This document shows, piece by piece, positions 9,374-17,664 of a stretch of DNA of 64,000 bases. Location of the stretch: the NCBI GenBank assembly GCA_002503825.1, contig DASP01000007.1, positions 1 to 64,000 of the forward strand. The letters run 5' to 3'. The stretch comes from Methanoregulaceae archaeon UBA467 (GTDB lineage Archaea > Halobacteriota > Methanomicrobia > Methanomicrobiales > Methanospirillaceae). Below the pieces are notes generated by a model, which did not search any database, was not told where the DNA came from, and saw nothing but the letters and a program-made list of their open reading frames with translations. Position 1 is the stretch's first letter, and each line of letters opens with the position of its first letter. The position numbers and the translations under genes were made by a program.

Positions 9374-10180
9374 TTAGTAGCGGCGCATGCCGGACTGGTA
9401 GGCGATTACCTTCTGGAAGAGGGTAATCTCGCCAGCTGCGGTTGAAACCTCAGAGTAGACGAGGTCTTCTGCCTTGGCTCCAGTGCCGCGGCTTTCCATG
9501 ATGTGGGCGTTAATGTATGCCATTGCCGAGCCCATTGCCGGGATATCGCCGAAGCCGGTCATCTTGATGTTGTAGTCAACTGCTACTGCGGGGTCTGCAG
9601 TTGCCATGACATGGCGCTCGTCTGCACCGGTGGTCAGTGATGCGAGGGTCACGTCAACACCGCTGCCAACCTCGATGATGTTGCAGAATGCCGGGAACGT
9701 TGTGTATGCAGCTGCTGCAAACGGACAGAGCATGATGTCAGCAGTGGTCTGGTTGTTGCCAGCACCGTCGAGGAGCAGGCTCTCATCAGAGATCATGCGA
9801 CCGGTGTCGAGTCCGACGAACTCAACGATCTTGTTTGCCTTAACGTTGAACTGGTTGCCGACCTTGTTTGCTGTGTCAATCTCCATGGTCTTGGCATAGG
9901 ATACAAGTCCCTGGTCTGCGATGGTGTTCTCGGTGTATGAGCTCACGTACTGGACCTGGTTACTAATAAGTCCGGCGCTGTTCTTTGCAAGTGTTGGTGC
10001 ATTGGTAAGCTGCCAGACCATACTCTCGGTCTCGGTTACAGTACCGACTGCCTGGATTGTCAGTGCAGTCGTAATTCCCTGGGTCTCAGGGGTCTGGTTG
10101 ACTCCCGGGTCGGCCATTGCCATGCCGGTGAGTGCGATAAGCATGGCCATTGCAATGACCACGAATCCGATTGTTTTCAT
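9374..10180 (-). CDS. Secreted protein of a multi-copy methanogen family, paralog 1
   Basis: 268 residues with a clear signal peptide (MKTIGFVVIAMAMLIALTGM, cleavage likely after AMA-D). The mature part is rich in Ala, Thr, Val and Asn and holds conserved stretches also seen in the other members: SYAKTMEIDTANKVG, GRMISDESLLLDG, and a C-terminal MGSAMAYINAHI. There is no lipobox or C-terminal membrane anchor; it ends in SGMRRY. Two nearly identical copies follow in tandem, and two diverged ones lie at 27854 and 28888. A strong GGAGGAAC site precedes the ATG. A structural surface role is plausible but unproven. Confidence 0.85.
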   Translation of the reverse strand: MKTIGFVVIAMAMLIALTGMAMADPGVNQTPETQGITTALTIQAVGTVTETESMVWQLTNAPTLAKNSAGLISNQVQYVSSYTENTIADQGLVSYAKTMEIDTANKVGNQFNVKANKIVEFVGLDTGRMISDESLLLDGAGNNQTTADIMLCPFAAAAYTTFPAFCNIIEVGSGVDVTLASLTTGADERHVMATADPAVAVDYNIKMTGFGDIPAMGSAMAYINAHIMESRGTGAKAEDLVYSEVSTAAGEITLFQKVIAYQSGMRRY

Positions 10181-10199
10181 TTAGTTCCTCCTACAATTT

Positions 10200-10221
10200 A
10201 TGCTGATACTCTCTTCAGCAT
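10200..10221 (-). promoter_or_regulatory. Conserved leader hairpin upstream of paralog 1
   Basis: Read on the minus strand, ATGCTGA and TCAGCAT form a perfect 7-base stem around an 8-base loop, eight bases upstream of the GGAGGAAC ribosome binding site. The same stem with a 5-base loop precedes paralogs 2 and 3. Confidence 0.6.
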
Positions 10222-10426
10222 CAAACATTGTTTTTGGTCAAAAGACATTAATAAACTTTCTCCTTCTTTTGCCCTCATACAGAGTGGTTATGAGTGCATT
10301 CCAAAAAATATGTTCATGAACCGGTTGATTTTACTAAAATAACCTGTGTGCTTTAAAATACAAAATACATGCTAAAAAATTGCATTAAATCGTGAAAAAT
10401 TCCGAATAGAATAGATTTTTAAAAAA

Positions 10427-10450
10427 GAATTCAGGAAAGTTCCTGAATTC
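10427..10450 (-). terminator. Hairpin terminator of secreted-protein paralog 2
   Basis: Inverted repeat GAATTCAGGAA / TTCCTGAATTC (11-base arms, 2-base centre) twenty bases after the stop codon of the gene at 10471-11277, followed on the minus strand by TTTTTTAAAAATC. Confidence 0.65.
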
Positions 10451-10470
10451 CTTCGTGGTCACTGTCGACC

Positions 10471-11277
10471 TTAGTAGCGGCGCATGCCGGACTGGTAGCT
10501 GATTGCCTTCTGGAAGAGGCTGATCTCGCCTGCTGCGGTTGAAACCTCAGAGTAGACGAGGTCCTCTGCCTTTGCTCCAGTGCCGCGGCCTTCCTGGATG
10601 TGGGCGTTGATGTATGCCATTGCTGAGCCCATTGCCGGGATATCGCCGAAGCCGGTCATCTTGATGTTGTAGTCGACTGCTACTGCGGGGTCTGCAGTTG
10701 CCATGACATGGCGCTCGTCTGCACTGGTGGTCAGTGATGCGAGGGTCACGTCAACACCGCTGCCAACCTCGATGATGTTGCAGAATGCCGGGAACGTTGT
10801 GTATGCAGCTGCTGCAAACGGACAGAGCATGATGTCAGAGGTGGTCTGGTTGTTGCCAGCACCGTCGAGGAGCAGGCTCTCGTCAGAGATCATACGACCG
10901 GTGTCGAGTCCGACGAACTCAACGATCTTGTTTGCCTTGACGTTGTACTGGTTGCCGACCTTGTTTGCGGTGTCGACTGACATGGTCTTGGCGTATGATA
11001 CAAGTCCCTGGTCTGCGATGGTGTTCTCAGTGTATGAGCTCACGTACTGGACCTGGTTACTAATAAGTCCGGCGCTGTTCTTTGCAAGTGTTGGTGCATT
11101 GGTAAGCTGCCAGACCATTGAGTCGGTCTCGGTTACGGTTCCAACTGCCTGAACAGTCGTTGCGGTTGAAATACCCTGGGTCTCAGGGGTCTGGTTGACT
11201 CCCGGGTCGGCCATTGCCATGCCGGTGAGTGCGATGAGCATGGCCATTGCAATGACCACGAATCCAATTGTCTTCAT
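10471..11277 (-). CDS. Secreted protein of the same family, paralog 2
   Basis: 268 residues, differing from paralog 1 by only a small number of mostly conservative substitutions (e.g. SVDTANKVGNQY for EIDTANKVGNQF, HIQEGRG for HIMESRG). Same signal peptide, same conserved blocks and the same C-terminal SGMRRY. The very high similarity, also at the nucleotide level, points to recent duplication or gene conversion. It has its own leader hairpin, ribosome binding site and terminator hairpin, so each copy is probably a separate transcription unit. Confidence 0.85.
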   Translation of the reverse strand: MKTIGFVVIAMAMLIALTGMAMADPGVNQTPETQGISTATTVQAVGTVTETDSMVWQLTNAPTLAKNSAGLISNQVQYVSSYTENTIADQGLVSYAKTMSVDTANKVGNQYNVKANKIVEFVGLDTGRMISDESLLLDGAGNNQTTSDIMLCPFAAAAYTTFPAFCNIIEVGSGVDVTLASLTTSADERHVMATADPAVAVDYNIKMTGFGDIPAMGSAMAYINAHIQEGRGTGAKAEDLVYSEVSTAAGEISLFQKAISYQSGMRRY

Positions 11278-11297
11278 TTAAGTTCCTCCTACAGTTT

Positions 11298-11316
11298 ATG
11301 CTGATACTCTCAGCAT
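11298..11316 (-). promoter_or_regulatory. Conserved leader hairpin upstream of paralog 2
   Basis: ATGCTGA / TCAGCAT stem with a 5-base loop, located just upstream of the AGGAGGAACTTAA ribosome binding site. Sequence matches the hairpin of paralog 3 exactly. Confidence 0.6.
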
Positions 11317-11521
11317 CAACCAGTTATTTGGGATGCGGATAAATAAGAACCTTTCTCTTGGACCTTCAGTTGCAGGGGATAGGAATGATTCTTTTTTGTC
11401 AAACGTGGCATCTTCTTGCCTGTTTGTGATATTTTTGTCTGATGAAGATATATTGCAGATTCAGACAATGGCAATCAGAAAAAAGAGACTCAAAACAACT
11501 GTTTATAAATTTTTAAAAAGG

Positions 11522-11541
11522 ATTCAGGAGAATTCCTGAAT
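11522..11541 (-). terminator. Hairpin terminator of secreted-protein paralog 3
   Basis: ATTCAGGA, 4-base loop, TCCTGAAT, about 22 bases after the stop codon of the gene at 11564-12364. Downstream on the minus strand is a T-rich run. The sequence between stop codon and hairpin is shared with paralog 2. Confidence 0.6.
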
Positions 11542-11563
11542 TCCTTCGTGGTCACTGGGGACC

Positions 11564-12364
11564 TTAGTAGCGGCGCATGCCGGACTGGTAGCTGATTGCC
11601 TTCTGGAAGAGGCTGATCTCGCCTGCTGCGGTTGAGGTCTCGGAGTAGACGAGGTCCTCTGCCTTGGCTCCAGTGCCGCGGCCTTCCTGGATGTGGGCGT
11701 TAATGTATGCCATTGCTGAGCCCATTGCCGGGATATCGCCGAAGCCGGTCATCTTGATGTTGTAGTCGACTGCTACTGCGGGGTCTGCGGTTGCCATGAC
11801 ATGGCGCTCGTCTGCACTGGTGGTCAGTGAGGCGATGGTCACGTCAGCACTGCTGCCAACCTCGATGATGTTGCAGAATGCCGGGAACGTTGTGTATGCA
11901 GCTGCTGCAAACGGACAGAGCATGATGTCAGAGGTGGTCTGGTTCTGACCAGCACCGTCGAGGAGCAGGCTCTCGTCAGAGATCATACGACCGGTGTCGA
12001 GTCCGACGAACTCAACGATCTTGTTTGCCTTGACGTTGTACTGGTTGCCGACCTTGTTTGCAGTGTCGACTGCCATGGTCTTGGCATAGGATACAAGTCC
12101 CTGGTCTGCGATGGTGTTCTCAGTGTATGAGCTCACATACTGAACGGTGCTAAGAGTTCCCATATTCTTAGCAAGGGTTGCCTGGCTAGTAAGCTGCCAG
12201 ACCATTGAGTCGGTCTCGGTTACGGTTCCAACTGCCTGAACAGTCGTTGCGGTTGAAATACCCTGGGTCTCAGGGGTCTGGTTGACTCCCGGGTCAGCTA
12301 CTGCCATTCCGGTGAGTGCGATGAGCATGGCCATTGCAATGACCACAAATCCAATTGTCTTCAT
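11564..12364 (-). CDS. Secreted protein of the same family, paralog 3
   Basis: 266 residues, nearly identical to paralogs 1 and 2. The main difference is a two-residue-shorter and divergent patch after the signal peptide region (QLTSQATLAKNMGTLSTVQYVSS for the copy-1/2 version near residues 58-80), which suggests variation in one exposed loop on an otherwise conserved scaffold. It has the same signal peptide and C-terminal SGMRRY. This is the most upstream of the three in transcription direction and has its own leader hairpin. Confidence 0.85.
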   Translation of the reverse strand: MKTIGFVVIAMAMLIALTGMAVADPGVNQTPETQGISTATTVQAVGTVTETDSMVWQLTSQATLAKNMGTLSTVQYVSSYTENTIADQGLVSYAKTMAVDTANKVGNQYNVKANKIVEFVGLDTGRMISDESLLLDGAGQNQTTSDIMLCPFAAAAYTTFPAFCNIIEVGSSADVTIASLTTSADERHVMATADPAVAVDYNIKMTGFGDIPAMGSAMAYINAHIQEGRGTGAKAEDLVYSETSTAAGEISLFQKAISYQSGMRRY

Positions 12365-12384
12365 TTAAGTTCCTCCTATAGTTT

Positions 12385-12403
12385 ATGCTGATACTCTCAG
12401 CAT
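12385..12403 (-). promoter_or_regulatory. Conserved leader hairpin upstream of paralog 3
   Basis: ATGCTGA / TCAGCAT stem with a 5-base loop, immediately upstream of the AGGAGGAACTTAA ribosome binding site, as in paralog 2. Confidence 0.6.
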
Positions 12404-12650
12404 CAACCACAAATTTAGCTACGTTCGCATAATAACCTTTCTCTCTTCTTTTCGGGAAAGGACTAAAATACGGTTTTTATTTGGTTAAATTGGGCAAATG
12501 CGGGGTTCAATGATATAACCTCCCGGTTCAATATATGCCACTTTCCAGAACCCCGGATTTTACCAGTATATTTTAATTTTAATACTTTTTTGATGAGATC
12601 CTGAAACAGGCCCCGTTTTGTTGCATCGTAAAGCTCGCATTAATGCTGCC

Positions 12651-13376
12651 TTATTTTCTTGCGATTGTTATGTACCCGCTATGGCAGACACGCGTCGAAG
12701 GCCGGGTGCCACGCGGACTCCTCGTCATCTCCCGACCTATCGCTTCATGACACGTCGTCTCTGAAAAGAGGCCCTGTGCAGTATCCATGACAACAAACAT
12801 GTGTTCAAGAAAAGGGTTATAGCATGCAAGATACCCGCCGGGTACAAGCAGGGAATATGCATGGGTGATATGCTCCGGTGTTATGGTCATGTCGAGGTGA
12901 ACGATATCAAATGTCCCTGTAGCGTCAAGCATACCGGCGGCGACCACTTCAACGTTTTTCAGCCCTGCCTCTTCGATATTCCTGGCCGCGAGGCGGGCAA
13001 AGTCGGGCCTTATTTCATAGCTCTTTACGCTCTTTGCAATATTGCCAAAAAATATCGCGGCAATACCGCTGCCAGTCCCGGCATCAAGAACTGTGTCGCG
13101 GGTGTTCATCCCGGTATAGGCAATCACAAGCCCGATGTCCTTCGGGAGCATCGGGGCACCTGATCGTTTGGAATGCTCAAAAAAGTCAGTTGGTCTCGGG
13201 ACCAGGATAGTAAAGATGACGCCTGTATGCGAAGTGAGCGTGTCGCCGGGGTTCACCCCCACCGCCTGGTCAAGGTCCAGCATACCGAGATCAGTGGAGA
13301 AAGTGCCACTGCCGGCCCTCACATAAAATTTCCTTCCTTTCCCTGCAAGAAGTATACGTTGGCCCTCTTCAATCAT
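12651..13376 (-). CDS. trmI: tRNA (adenine-58-N1)-methyltransferase, TrmI type
   Basis: 241 residues. An N-terminal beta domain (FYVRAGSGTFSTDLGMLDL) is followed by a Rossmann-type SAM-dependent methyltransferase core with motif I DAGTGSGIAAIFFG (~residues 97-110) and motif IV FDIVHLDM. The family methylates N1 of adenine 58 (in some archaea also 57) in the tRNA T-loop, stabilising tRNA. Its ATG overlaps the stop of the NAC gene by 4 bases, so it is the last gene of the recJ-like/PUA/NAC/trmI operon. Confidence 0.9.
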   Translation of the reverse strand: MIEEGQRILLAGKGRKFYVRAGSGTFSTDLGMLDLDQAVGVNPGDTLTSHTGVIFTILVPRPTDFFEHSKRSGAPMLPKDIGLVIAYTGMNTRDTVLDAGTGSGIAAIFFGNIAKSVKSYEIRPDFARLAARNIEEAGLKNVEVVAAGMLDATGTFDIVHLDMTITPEHITHAYSLLVPGGYLACYNPFLEHMFVVMDTAQGLFSETTCHEAIGREMTRSPRGTRPSTRVCHSGYITIARK

Positions 13377-13714
13377 GGCTGGGTAAGCGAGAGGATTGCA
13401 TCAGCGATATCTCCTCTTGATTTAATGAGTGCATCCCGTGCTTTGTCAAGAGTTACTCCGGCCTGCTCGGCGACCATTTTTACATCATCTTCAGGAATAA
13501 CAGGGGCGGATTCCTCAAAACGGGGGCTACCGATTACCTGGAACGTAGTCTGGCCCTGCATTGTCATGGCACTCACTTCTGCTGAATCAAATATGTAGCT
13601 GCCCTTCGGAGTTGTGATGACGATCTTCTGCACATCGTCGATCTGTTCCACCTGCATTCCGAGCTGCTTCATCATCTGTTTCATCTTTTTAGGGTTGATA
13701 TTGCCCGGCATCAT
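13373..13714 (-). CDS. nac: Nascent polypeptide-associated complex protein (archaeal NAC)
   Basis: 113 residues, the usual size for archaeal NAC. It starts MMPGNINPKKMKQMMKQLG, has a central NAC beta domain (residues ~20-65, including VQKIVITTPKGSYIF) and a C-terminal UBA domain (~75-113). It forms a homodimer at the ribosomal exit tunnel and binds nascent chains. Start and stop overlap the neighbours by a few bases in the recJ-like/PUA/NAC/trmI operon, coupling translation with tRNA modification. Confidence 0.95.
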   Translation of the reverse strand: MMPGNINPKKMKQMMKQLGMQVEQIDDVQKIVITTPKGSYIFDSAEVSAMTMQGQTTFQVIGSPRFEESAPVIPEDDVKMVAEQAGVTLDKARDALIKSRGDIADAILSLTQP

Positions 13715-14187
13715 GTCTGAGACCTTCCGTGCCGTACCTTTACCGCTACTCCGTAATTAAATACAAGCATCTCTTTCCCTGACATCATGGCAGTCCCGCT
13801 GGCAACCAGCTCGTCTCCCGCCGAAACGACCAGCACCTCGTCATCAGCGCGTATACCGGGATCGGCACCGGTTACATGCCTTGAAAACGCATTTTTTCCC
13901 TGTCGTACAAACTCAATAACGTCATCCTGTATGATAACCCTGTACACAGGTGCACGAAGGGCCGAATGAAGCCGGGTTGCACCTTCTTCGCCGAGGGTGA
14001 GCCTGCCGTCTTCCGCCCGTATGGTCGCGATACGTGCTCCCCCGTCAAGGATTTGCCGTATACGCCCGGTCCTTGAAAGTGTAAACTCACAAGAGCCAGG
14101 GAAGAGTGCCTCACCGGCACCTTTTCCAAACTGGAAATCAGCAATGACCCTGACCCGGTTGAGCAGACTGTCCTGCGAGTAATTCAT
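13711..14187 (-). CDS. PUA-domain RNA-binding protein
   Basis: 158 residues from the ATG at 14187 (MNYSQDSLLNRVRVIADFQFGKGAG). The N-terminal part resembles the archaeal PUA-associated domain (ADFQFGKGAGEALFP), and the C-terminal ~75 residues are a PUA domain (GRIRQ...GADPGIRADDEVLVV). Such proteins bind structured RNA, often with tRNA or rRNA modification enzymes; the specific role is unknown. The frame extends further upstream to 14310, but that part overlaps the recJ-like gene and is not homologous. Even with the chosen start it overlaps the recJ-like 3' end by ~50 bases. Confidence 0.82.
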   Translation of the reverse strand: MNYSQDSLLNRVRVIADFQFGKGAGEALFPGSCEFTLSRTGRIRQILDGGARIATIRAEDGRLTLGEEGATRLHSALRAPVYRVIIQDDVIEFVRQGKNAFSRHVTGADPGIRADDEVLVVSAGDELVASGTAMMSGKEMLVFNYGVAVKVRHGRSQT

Positions 14188-15535
14188 TGACACGATTGAT
14201 AAACACCTCTTCCGATTCTCTGGGGATAAAGGCCCCTGCCGCGATTTTATGGCCCCCTCCAGCGCCCCCGACCTCTGCAGAGGCCACAGTGAGGGCCTGC
14301 TGGAGGTCAATTCCTTTTGCGATCACTCTTTCAGTGGTCCTCATCGAGACCTTGGTGAAGACCGGGTCTTCCGGTTGTTCAACCATTATCATGATGGGCT
14401 TATGTATATTCAGTTTCGAGAGGGCCATTCCGGCACCGATCCCGACAATCGTATCAGGAAACTTTCTCCCGACATGAATGTACTGGACATGGGAGAGCTC
14501 GGCAACCCCAGTATCAAGTATGTATTGGAGTAGTTCCCGTATCACCGCCCTGTGGTTGGCAAGCATATGCTCTGCCTCCCTGTAGGCACTGAGCCTGTCC
14601 CCGCGGCAGATTGCACCCCCGACACGGGGTTGTGACCACCTCCCGCAGGCGTTCAGGAGCGTGGCAAATTCCTGCGCGTTCCTGACCGGTGTGCGGACAA
14701 ATTCATCAGGGAAGAGATACGTCTCTGAAAAGAGGCGGTCTACAGGTTCGCCACAGGCGATAAGCTGCTGAACAAGTGCACTGGTCACCCGCCGCTTTTC
14801 ATCTGCATCCAGTTCTTCCCATACCCTCCAGCGGCCGCCTTCTGCCTGGAGGGGGATGCCCAGTTTCCGGAGGAACTGCCGGGCCCCGTTTATATTATTG
14901 CTTATACCGGGAATCAGCGGGTCATCGCTGTACGCAAGGCATATGTGAAGGGGGCGTGTCGATGTGCCGTACGCGTTCAGGTCGCGTGCCCTGATATCAA
15001 TACAGCCGTGGTCTCTCCCTTCAAGGGCGATCTCCCTTGCAGGCCCGGTGAGCCCGCAGTCTTCCCGTGCCATCATATCCCCGACATTGCCGACCACTGC
15101 AATTTTCGAGAGATCTACATTGCCGGAATCCATCTCTTTTGCAATAAAATACGCAACACCTGCCGCACTCATTTTTGTATGCCCGTATGGAAGGCAGTTC
15201 ACCTGGCGATACTCCATTTCACAGGGCTGGCTTACGTGGTGATCGACAATAAGGACGTTATCTTCAGGTAATCCGCGTTCTTCCAGCAGGTTCTGCTGGC
15301 CGGCCCCAAGATCACAGAAAAGTTTGAATGTATCATCCTGCGGGACAAGATGCATGGTCAGGGGTTCAAGCTGGCGGACGAAGACCGAATGTGTCTTAAT
15401 TTCTGCACGGGACAATGCCTGTGCAAGGATGGCTTCACCTGCAATGCCATCGGCATCGATATGTGAGATGATGGTCACCTCCTCCTGCTCCATAATCTCG
15501 TGCGCTGCGAAACGTACATCCTCACCGAGGCTCAT
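14138..15535 (-). CDS. Archaeal RecJ-like DHH exonuclease
   Basis: 465 residues with DHH-family motifs: ISHIDADGIAGEAI (~20-34), LIVDHHVSQP (~95-105) and the DHHA1 motif VGGAGGGHKIAAGAF near the C-terminus. The family includes archaeal RecJ/GAN and Cdc45-like proteins that degrade single-stranded DNA or RNA, some associated with the replisome. First gene of the operon with PUA protein, NAC and TrmI, and divergent from nnrDE across ~150 bases. Catalytic motifs look complete, so it is probably an active nuclease; the precise substrate cannot be stated. Confidence 0.87.
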   Translation of the reverse strand: MSLGEDVRFAAHEIMEQEEVTIISHIDADGIAGEAILAQALSRAEIKTHSVFVRQLEPLTMHLVPQDDTFKLFCDLGAGQQNLLEERGLPEDNVLIVDHHVSQPCEMEYRQVNCLPYGHTKMSAAGVAYFIAKEMDSGNVDLSKIAVVGNVGDMMAREDCGLTGPAREIALEGRDHGCIDIRARDLNAYGTSTRPLHICLAYSDDPLIPGISNNINGARQFLRKLGIPLQAEGGRWRVWEELDADEKRRVTSALVQQLIACGEPVDRLFSETYLFPDEFVRTPVRNAQEFATLLNACGRWSQPRVGGAICRGDRLSAYREAEHMLANHRAVIRELLQYILDTGVAELSHVQYIHVGRKFPDTIVGIGAGMALSKLNIHKPIMIMVEQPEDPVFTKVSMRTTERVIAKGIDLQQALTVASAEVGGAGGGHKIAAGAFIPRESEEVFINRVNELLAGQSAQPGQGHC

Positions 15536-15685
15536 TGTTTAGATATTGTAAATTAAACATGAAAAAAGGGTCTACAGGAGCAGTCGTACCTGCCCGCCGC
15601 GCCCATAATAATCAGGCAAAACATTTCATAAGGCAAAAGAAACCACATGGTTCTATCGGCTTTGAAACTGCAGGAGGTCACCAGT

Positions 15686-17086
15686 GTGGACGTGGAGATG
15701 AGAGAGTTCCTTGAACCCGGGATACGTACTCCCTCAAGGATGCGGGCTGTCGAGCTGAACGCAGAATACCTTGGAGTCTCATCCCTCCAGATGATGGAAA
15801 GTGCCGGGAAAGCCCTGGCAGACATCATCAGGCACCATGCCCCGGATAACGTCCTCATCCTCTGTGGAAAGGGAAACAACGGCGGCGATGGAATGGTGGC
15901 TGCCAGGCATGTGCAGGACCTGGAACCGGTCATCGTCTATCATGACGATACCGGTATGAGCAGACAGACCGCATGCCAGTTGTCTGTACTGAAACACTGC
16001 AGTGTAACAGTATTTCCGGTCCGCTGCAGGGATGATGTAATCGCCCTCAACACTGCATTTTCAGCCCCCGGCCTGATCCTTGATGCCATGCTCGGTACAG
16101 GGTCGTCAGGAAACCCGAGAGAGCCCATAAAAACGATGGTCGACTGTGCAAATTCTTCATCCACGACAATAATTTCCGCCGATGTTCCGACACCCGGAAT
16201 AAAAGCATCAGAAATTATCGCATTTCACCGGCCGAAAGTATCAGGTTCACATATCGTTGACATAGGTATCCCGCTTGAAGCAGAGTGTTTTGTCGGGCCC
16301 GGGGACCTTACCGTTCTGAAAAAGAAAGATCCGGGTGCCCACAAGGGTGCGGGGGGTGAAGTCCTGATTGTGGGAGGCGGCCCGTACCAGGGGGCACCCT
16401 ACCTGGCCGGCCTCGGGGCGCTTCGGGCAGGAGCCGATATCGCCAGGATTGCATCCCCCGTCTTTGAACCCGTTCCTGACCTTATATACGAATTCCTGCC
16501 CGGAACGATTGTCGGGAAAGAGCACGTCGACCGGATCCTGGGCCTTGCTGAAAAAGCAGACGTGGTGCTTGTCGGAAACGGGCTTGGAGACCAGAGCCAC
16601 GACGTGGTCACCAGTATCGCCCATTCATGCAAAAAAGTAGTCTTTGATGCCGATGCACTCCGCCTTCCGCTTCCTGTTGCTGAAGAATCGATTTATACGC
16701 CCCATGCCGGGGAGTTCACGCGGATTACCGGTCAAGCACCGGAAGACGGCCTGGTCGCCCGGGCAAGGACGGTAAAAAATGCAGCAAAATACGGGACCAT
16801 TCTTCTCAAGGGGCCTGTCGACATCATATCGGACGGCGATCGCGTGAGGTTCAACCGCTCCGGCTCTCCCCTCATGACCGTCGGGGGAACAGGGGACGTT
16901 CTTGCCGGCGTAACCGCAGCACTTTTCTGTAATAACCCTGCATTTGATGCAGCATGTAGTGCTGCGTATGTAAACGGAAAAGCAGGGGAGGCCGTCGGGA
17001 AACATATCGGCGGCGGGATGATCCCGCGCGACCTTGCAGACCGGATTCCACTCGAATTATTTAAAGGAGGTAATAGCAATGGTTGA
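15686..17086 (+). CDS. nnr: Bifunctional NAD(P)H-hydrate repair enzyme (epimerase + ADP-dependent dehydratase)
   Basis: The N-terminal half (~1-200) is the YjeF_N/NAD(P)HX epimerase domain (LILCGKGNNGGDGMVAARH). The C-terminal half is the ribokinase-like YjeF_C/NAD(P)HX dehydratase with the conserved GGTGDVLAGVTAAL motif. Together they repair hydrated NADH/NADPH. An upstream ATG at 15647 is in frame, but GGAGGT at 15673-15678 lies seven bases before the GTG at 15686, which is therefore preferred (466 residues). The moaC start overlaps the 3' end by 8 bases, forming a two-gene operon. Confidence 0.93.
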   Translation: MDVEMREFLEPGIRTPSRMRAVELNAEYLGVSSLQMMESAGKALADIIRHHAPDNVLILCGKGNNGGDGMVAARHVQDLEPVIVYHDDTGMSRQTACQLSVLKHCSVTVFPVRCRDDVIALNTAFSAPGLILDAMLGTGSSGNPREPIKTMVDCANSSSTTIISADVPTPGIKASEIIAFHRPKVSGSHIVDIGIPLEAECFVGPGDLTVLKKKDPGAHKGAGGEVLIVGGGPYQGAPYLAGLGALRAGADIARIASPVFEPVPDLIYEFLPGTIVGKEHVDRILGLAEKADVVLVGNGLGDQSHDVVTSIAHSCKKVVFDADALRLPLPVAEESIYTPHAGEFTRITGQAPEDGLVARARTVKNAAKYGTILLKGPVDIISDGDRVRFNRSGSPLMTVGGTGDVLAGVTAALFCNNPAFDAACSAAYVNGKAGEAVGKHIGGGMIPRDLADRIPLELFKGGNSNG

Positions 17087-17546
17087 ATTTTCACATATAC
17101 AGGATGATAAGGTCCACATGGTGGATATCAGTGAAAAAGGAGACGTCGGGCGCGAAGCGGTGGCATCAGGCAGGATATACCTGAGAGATGAGACACTCCG
17201 GGCGATATCGGAGGGGGCGGTTTTGAAGGGGAATGTGCTTGCGACTGCCCGCATTGCCGCGATTATGGCAGTAAAAAACACTGCGGGCCTCATTCCCATG
17301 TGCCATACGATACCCATATCGACGGCATCGGTCGATTTTATTCAGGAAAAAGACCACATCCTTGCCCGGGTAAGAGTAAAGTCGTACGGCAGGACCGGCG
17401 TGGAGATGGAGGCGCTCACGGGCGCCGGAATTGCACTGCTGACAATATGGGACATGGTAAAATCAGCAGAAAAAGACAGCGGCGGGCAATACCCTGTGAC
17501 ACGAATCACGGATCTCATTGTTGAAGAAAAGCGCAAAGGTGTCTGA
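17079..17546 (+). CDS. moaC: Cyclic pyranopterin monophosphate synthase MoaC (molybdenum/tungsten cofactor)
   Basis: 155 residues from the ATG at 17079, which has an ideal AAAGGAGGTAATAGCA leader; the frame's earlier ATG at 17034 is inside nnr and unsupported. Conserved motifs are visible: MVDISEKGDVGREAVASG, NTAGLIPMCHTIPIS and GVEMEALTGA. MoaC converts the MoaA product to cPMP in molybdopterin synthesis; methanogens need this for formylmethanofuran and formate dehydrogenases. Overlaps nnr by 8 bases. Confidence 0.95.
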   Translation: MVEFSHIQDDKVHMVDISEKGDVGREAVASGRIYLRDETLRAISEGAVLKGNVLATARIAAIMAVKNTAGLIPMCHTIPISTASVDFIQEKDHILARVRVKSYGRTGVEMEALTGAGIALLTIWDMVKSAEKDSGGQYPVTRITDLIVEEKRKGV

Positions 17547-17603
17547 AGGTCCTGCGTTCTTCAGTGTATTTTAATATCCCGCAGGTCGATATTGTGAGGT
17601 CTA

Positions 17604-17643
17604 CGGGATTCGTCCCGGAAAGGAATGTGGCTCACCATTGAGC
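17604..17643 (+). promoter_or_regulatory. Two small hairpins in the L15e leader
   Basis: CGGGA-TTCG-TCCCG (17604-17617, a UUCG tetraloop) and GCTCA-CCAT-TGAGC (17630-17643) lie between moaC and the rpl15e ribosome binding site (GAGGTGAT). They would form two stable hairpins in the 5' leader of the ribosomal super-operon. A regulatory role is inference. Confidence 0.4.
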
Positions 17644-17664
17644 TGAACCTGAGGTGATTTGTAA

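Noticed and set aside
10703..11152. 149-codon frame on the plus strand opposite secreted-protein paralog 2, also seen opposite paralog 1
   Set aside because: It exists because the paralogs share codon composition; no ribosome binding site or homology, and the minus-strand gene is clearly real.
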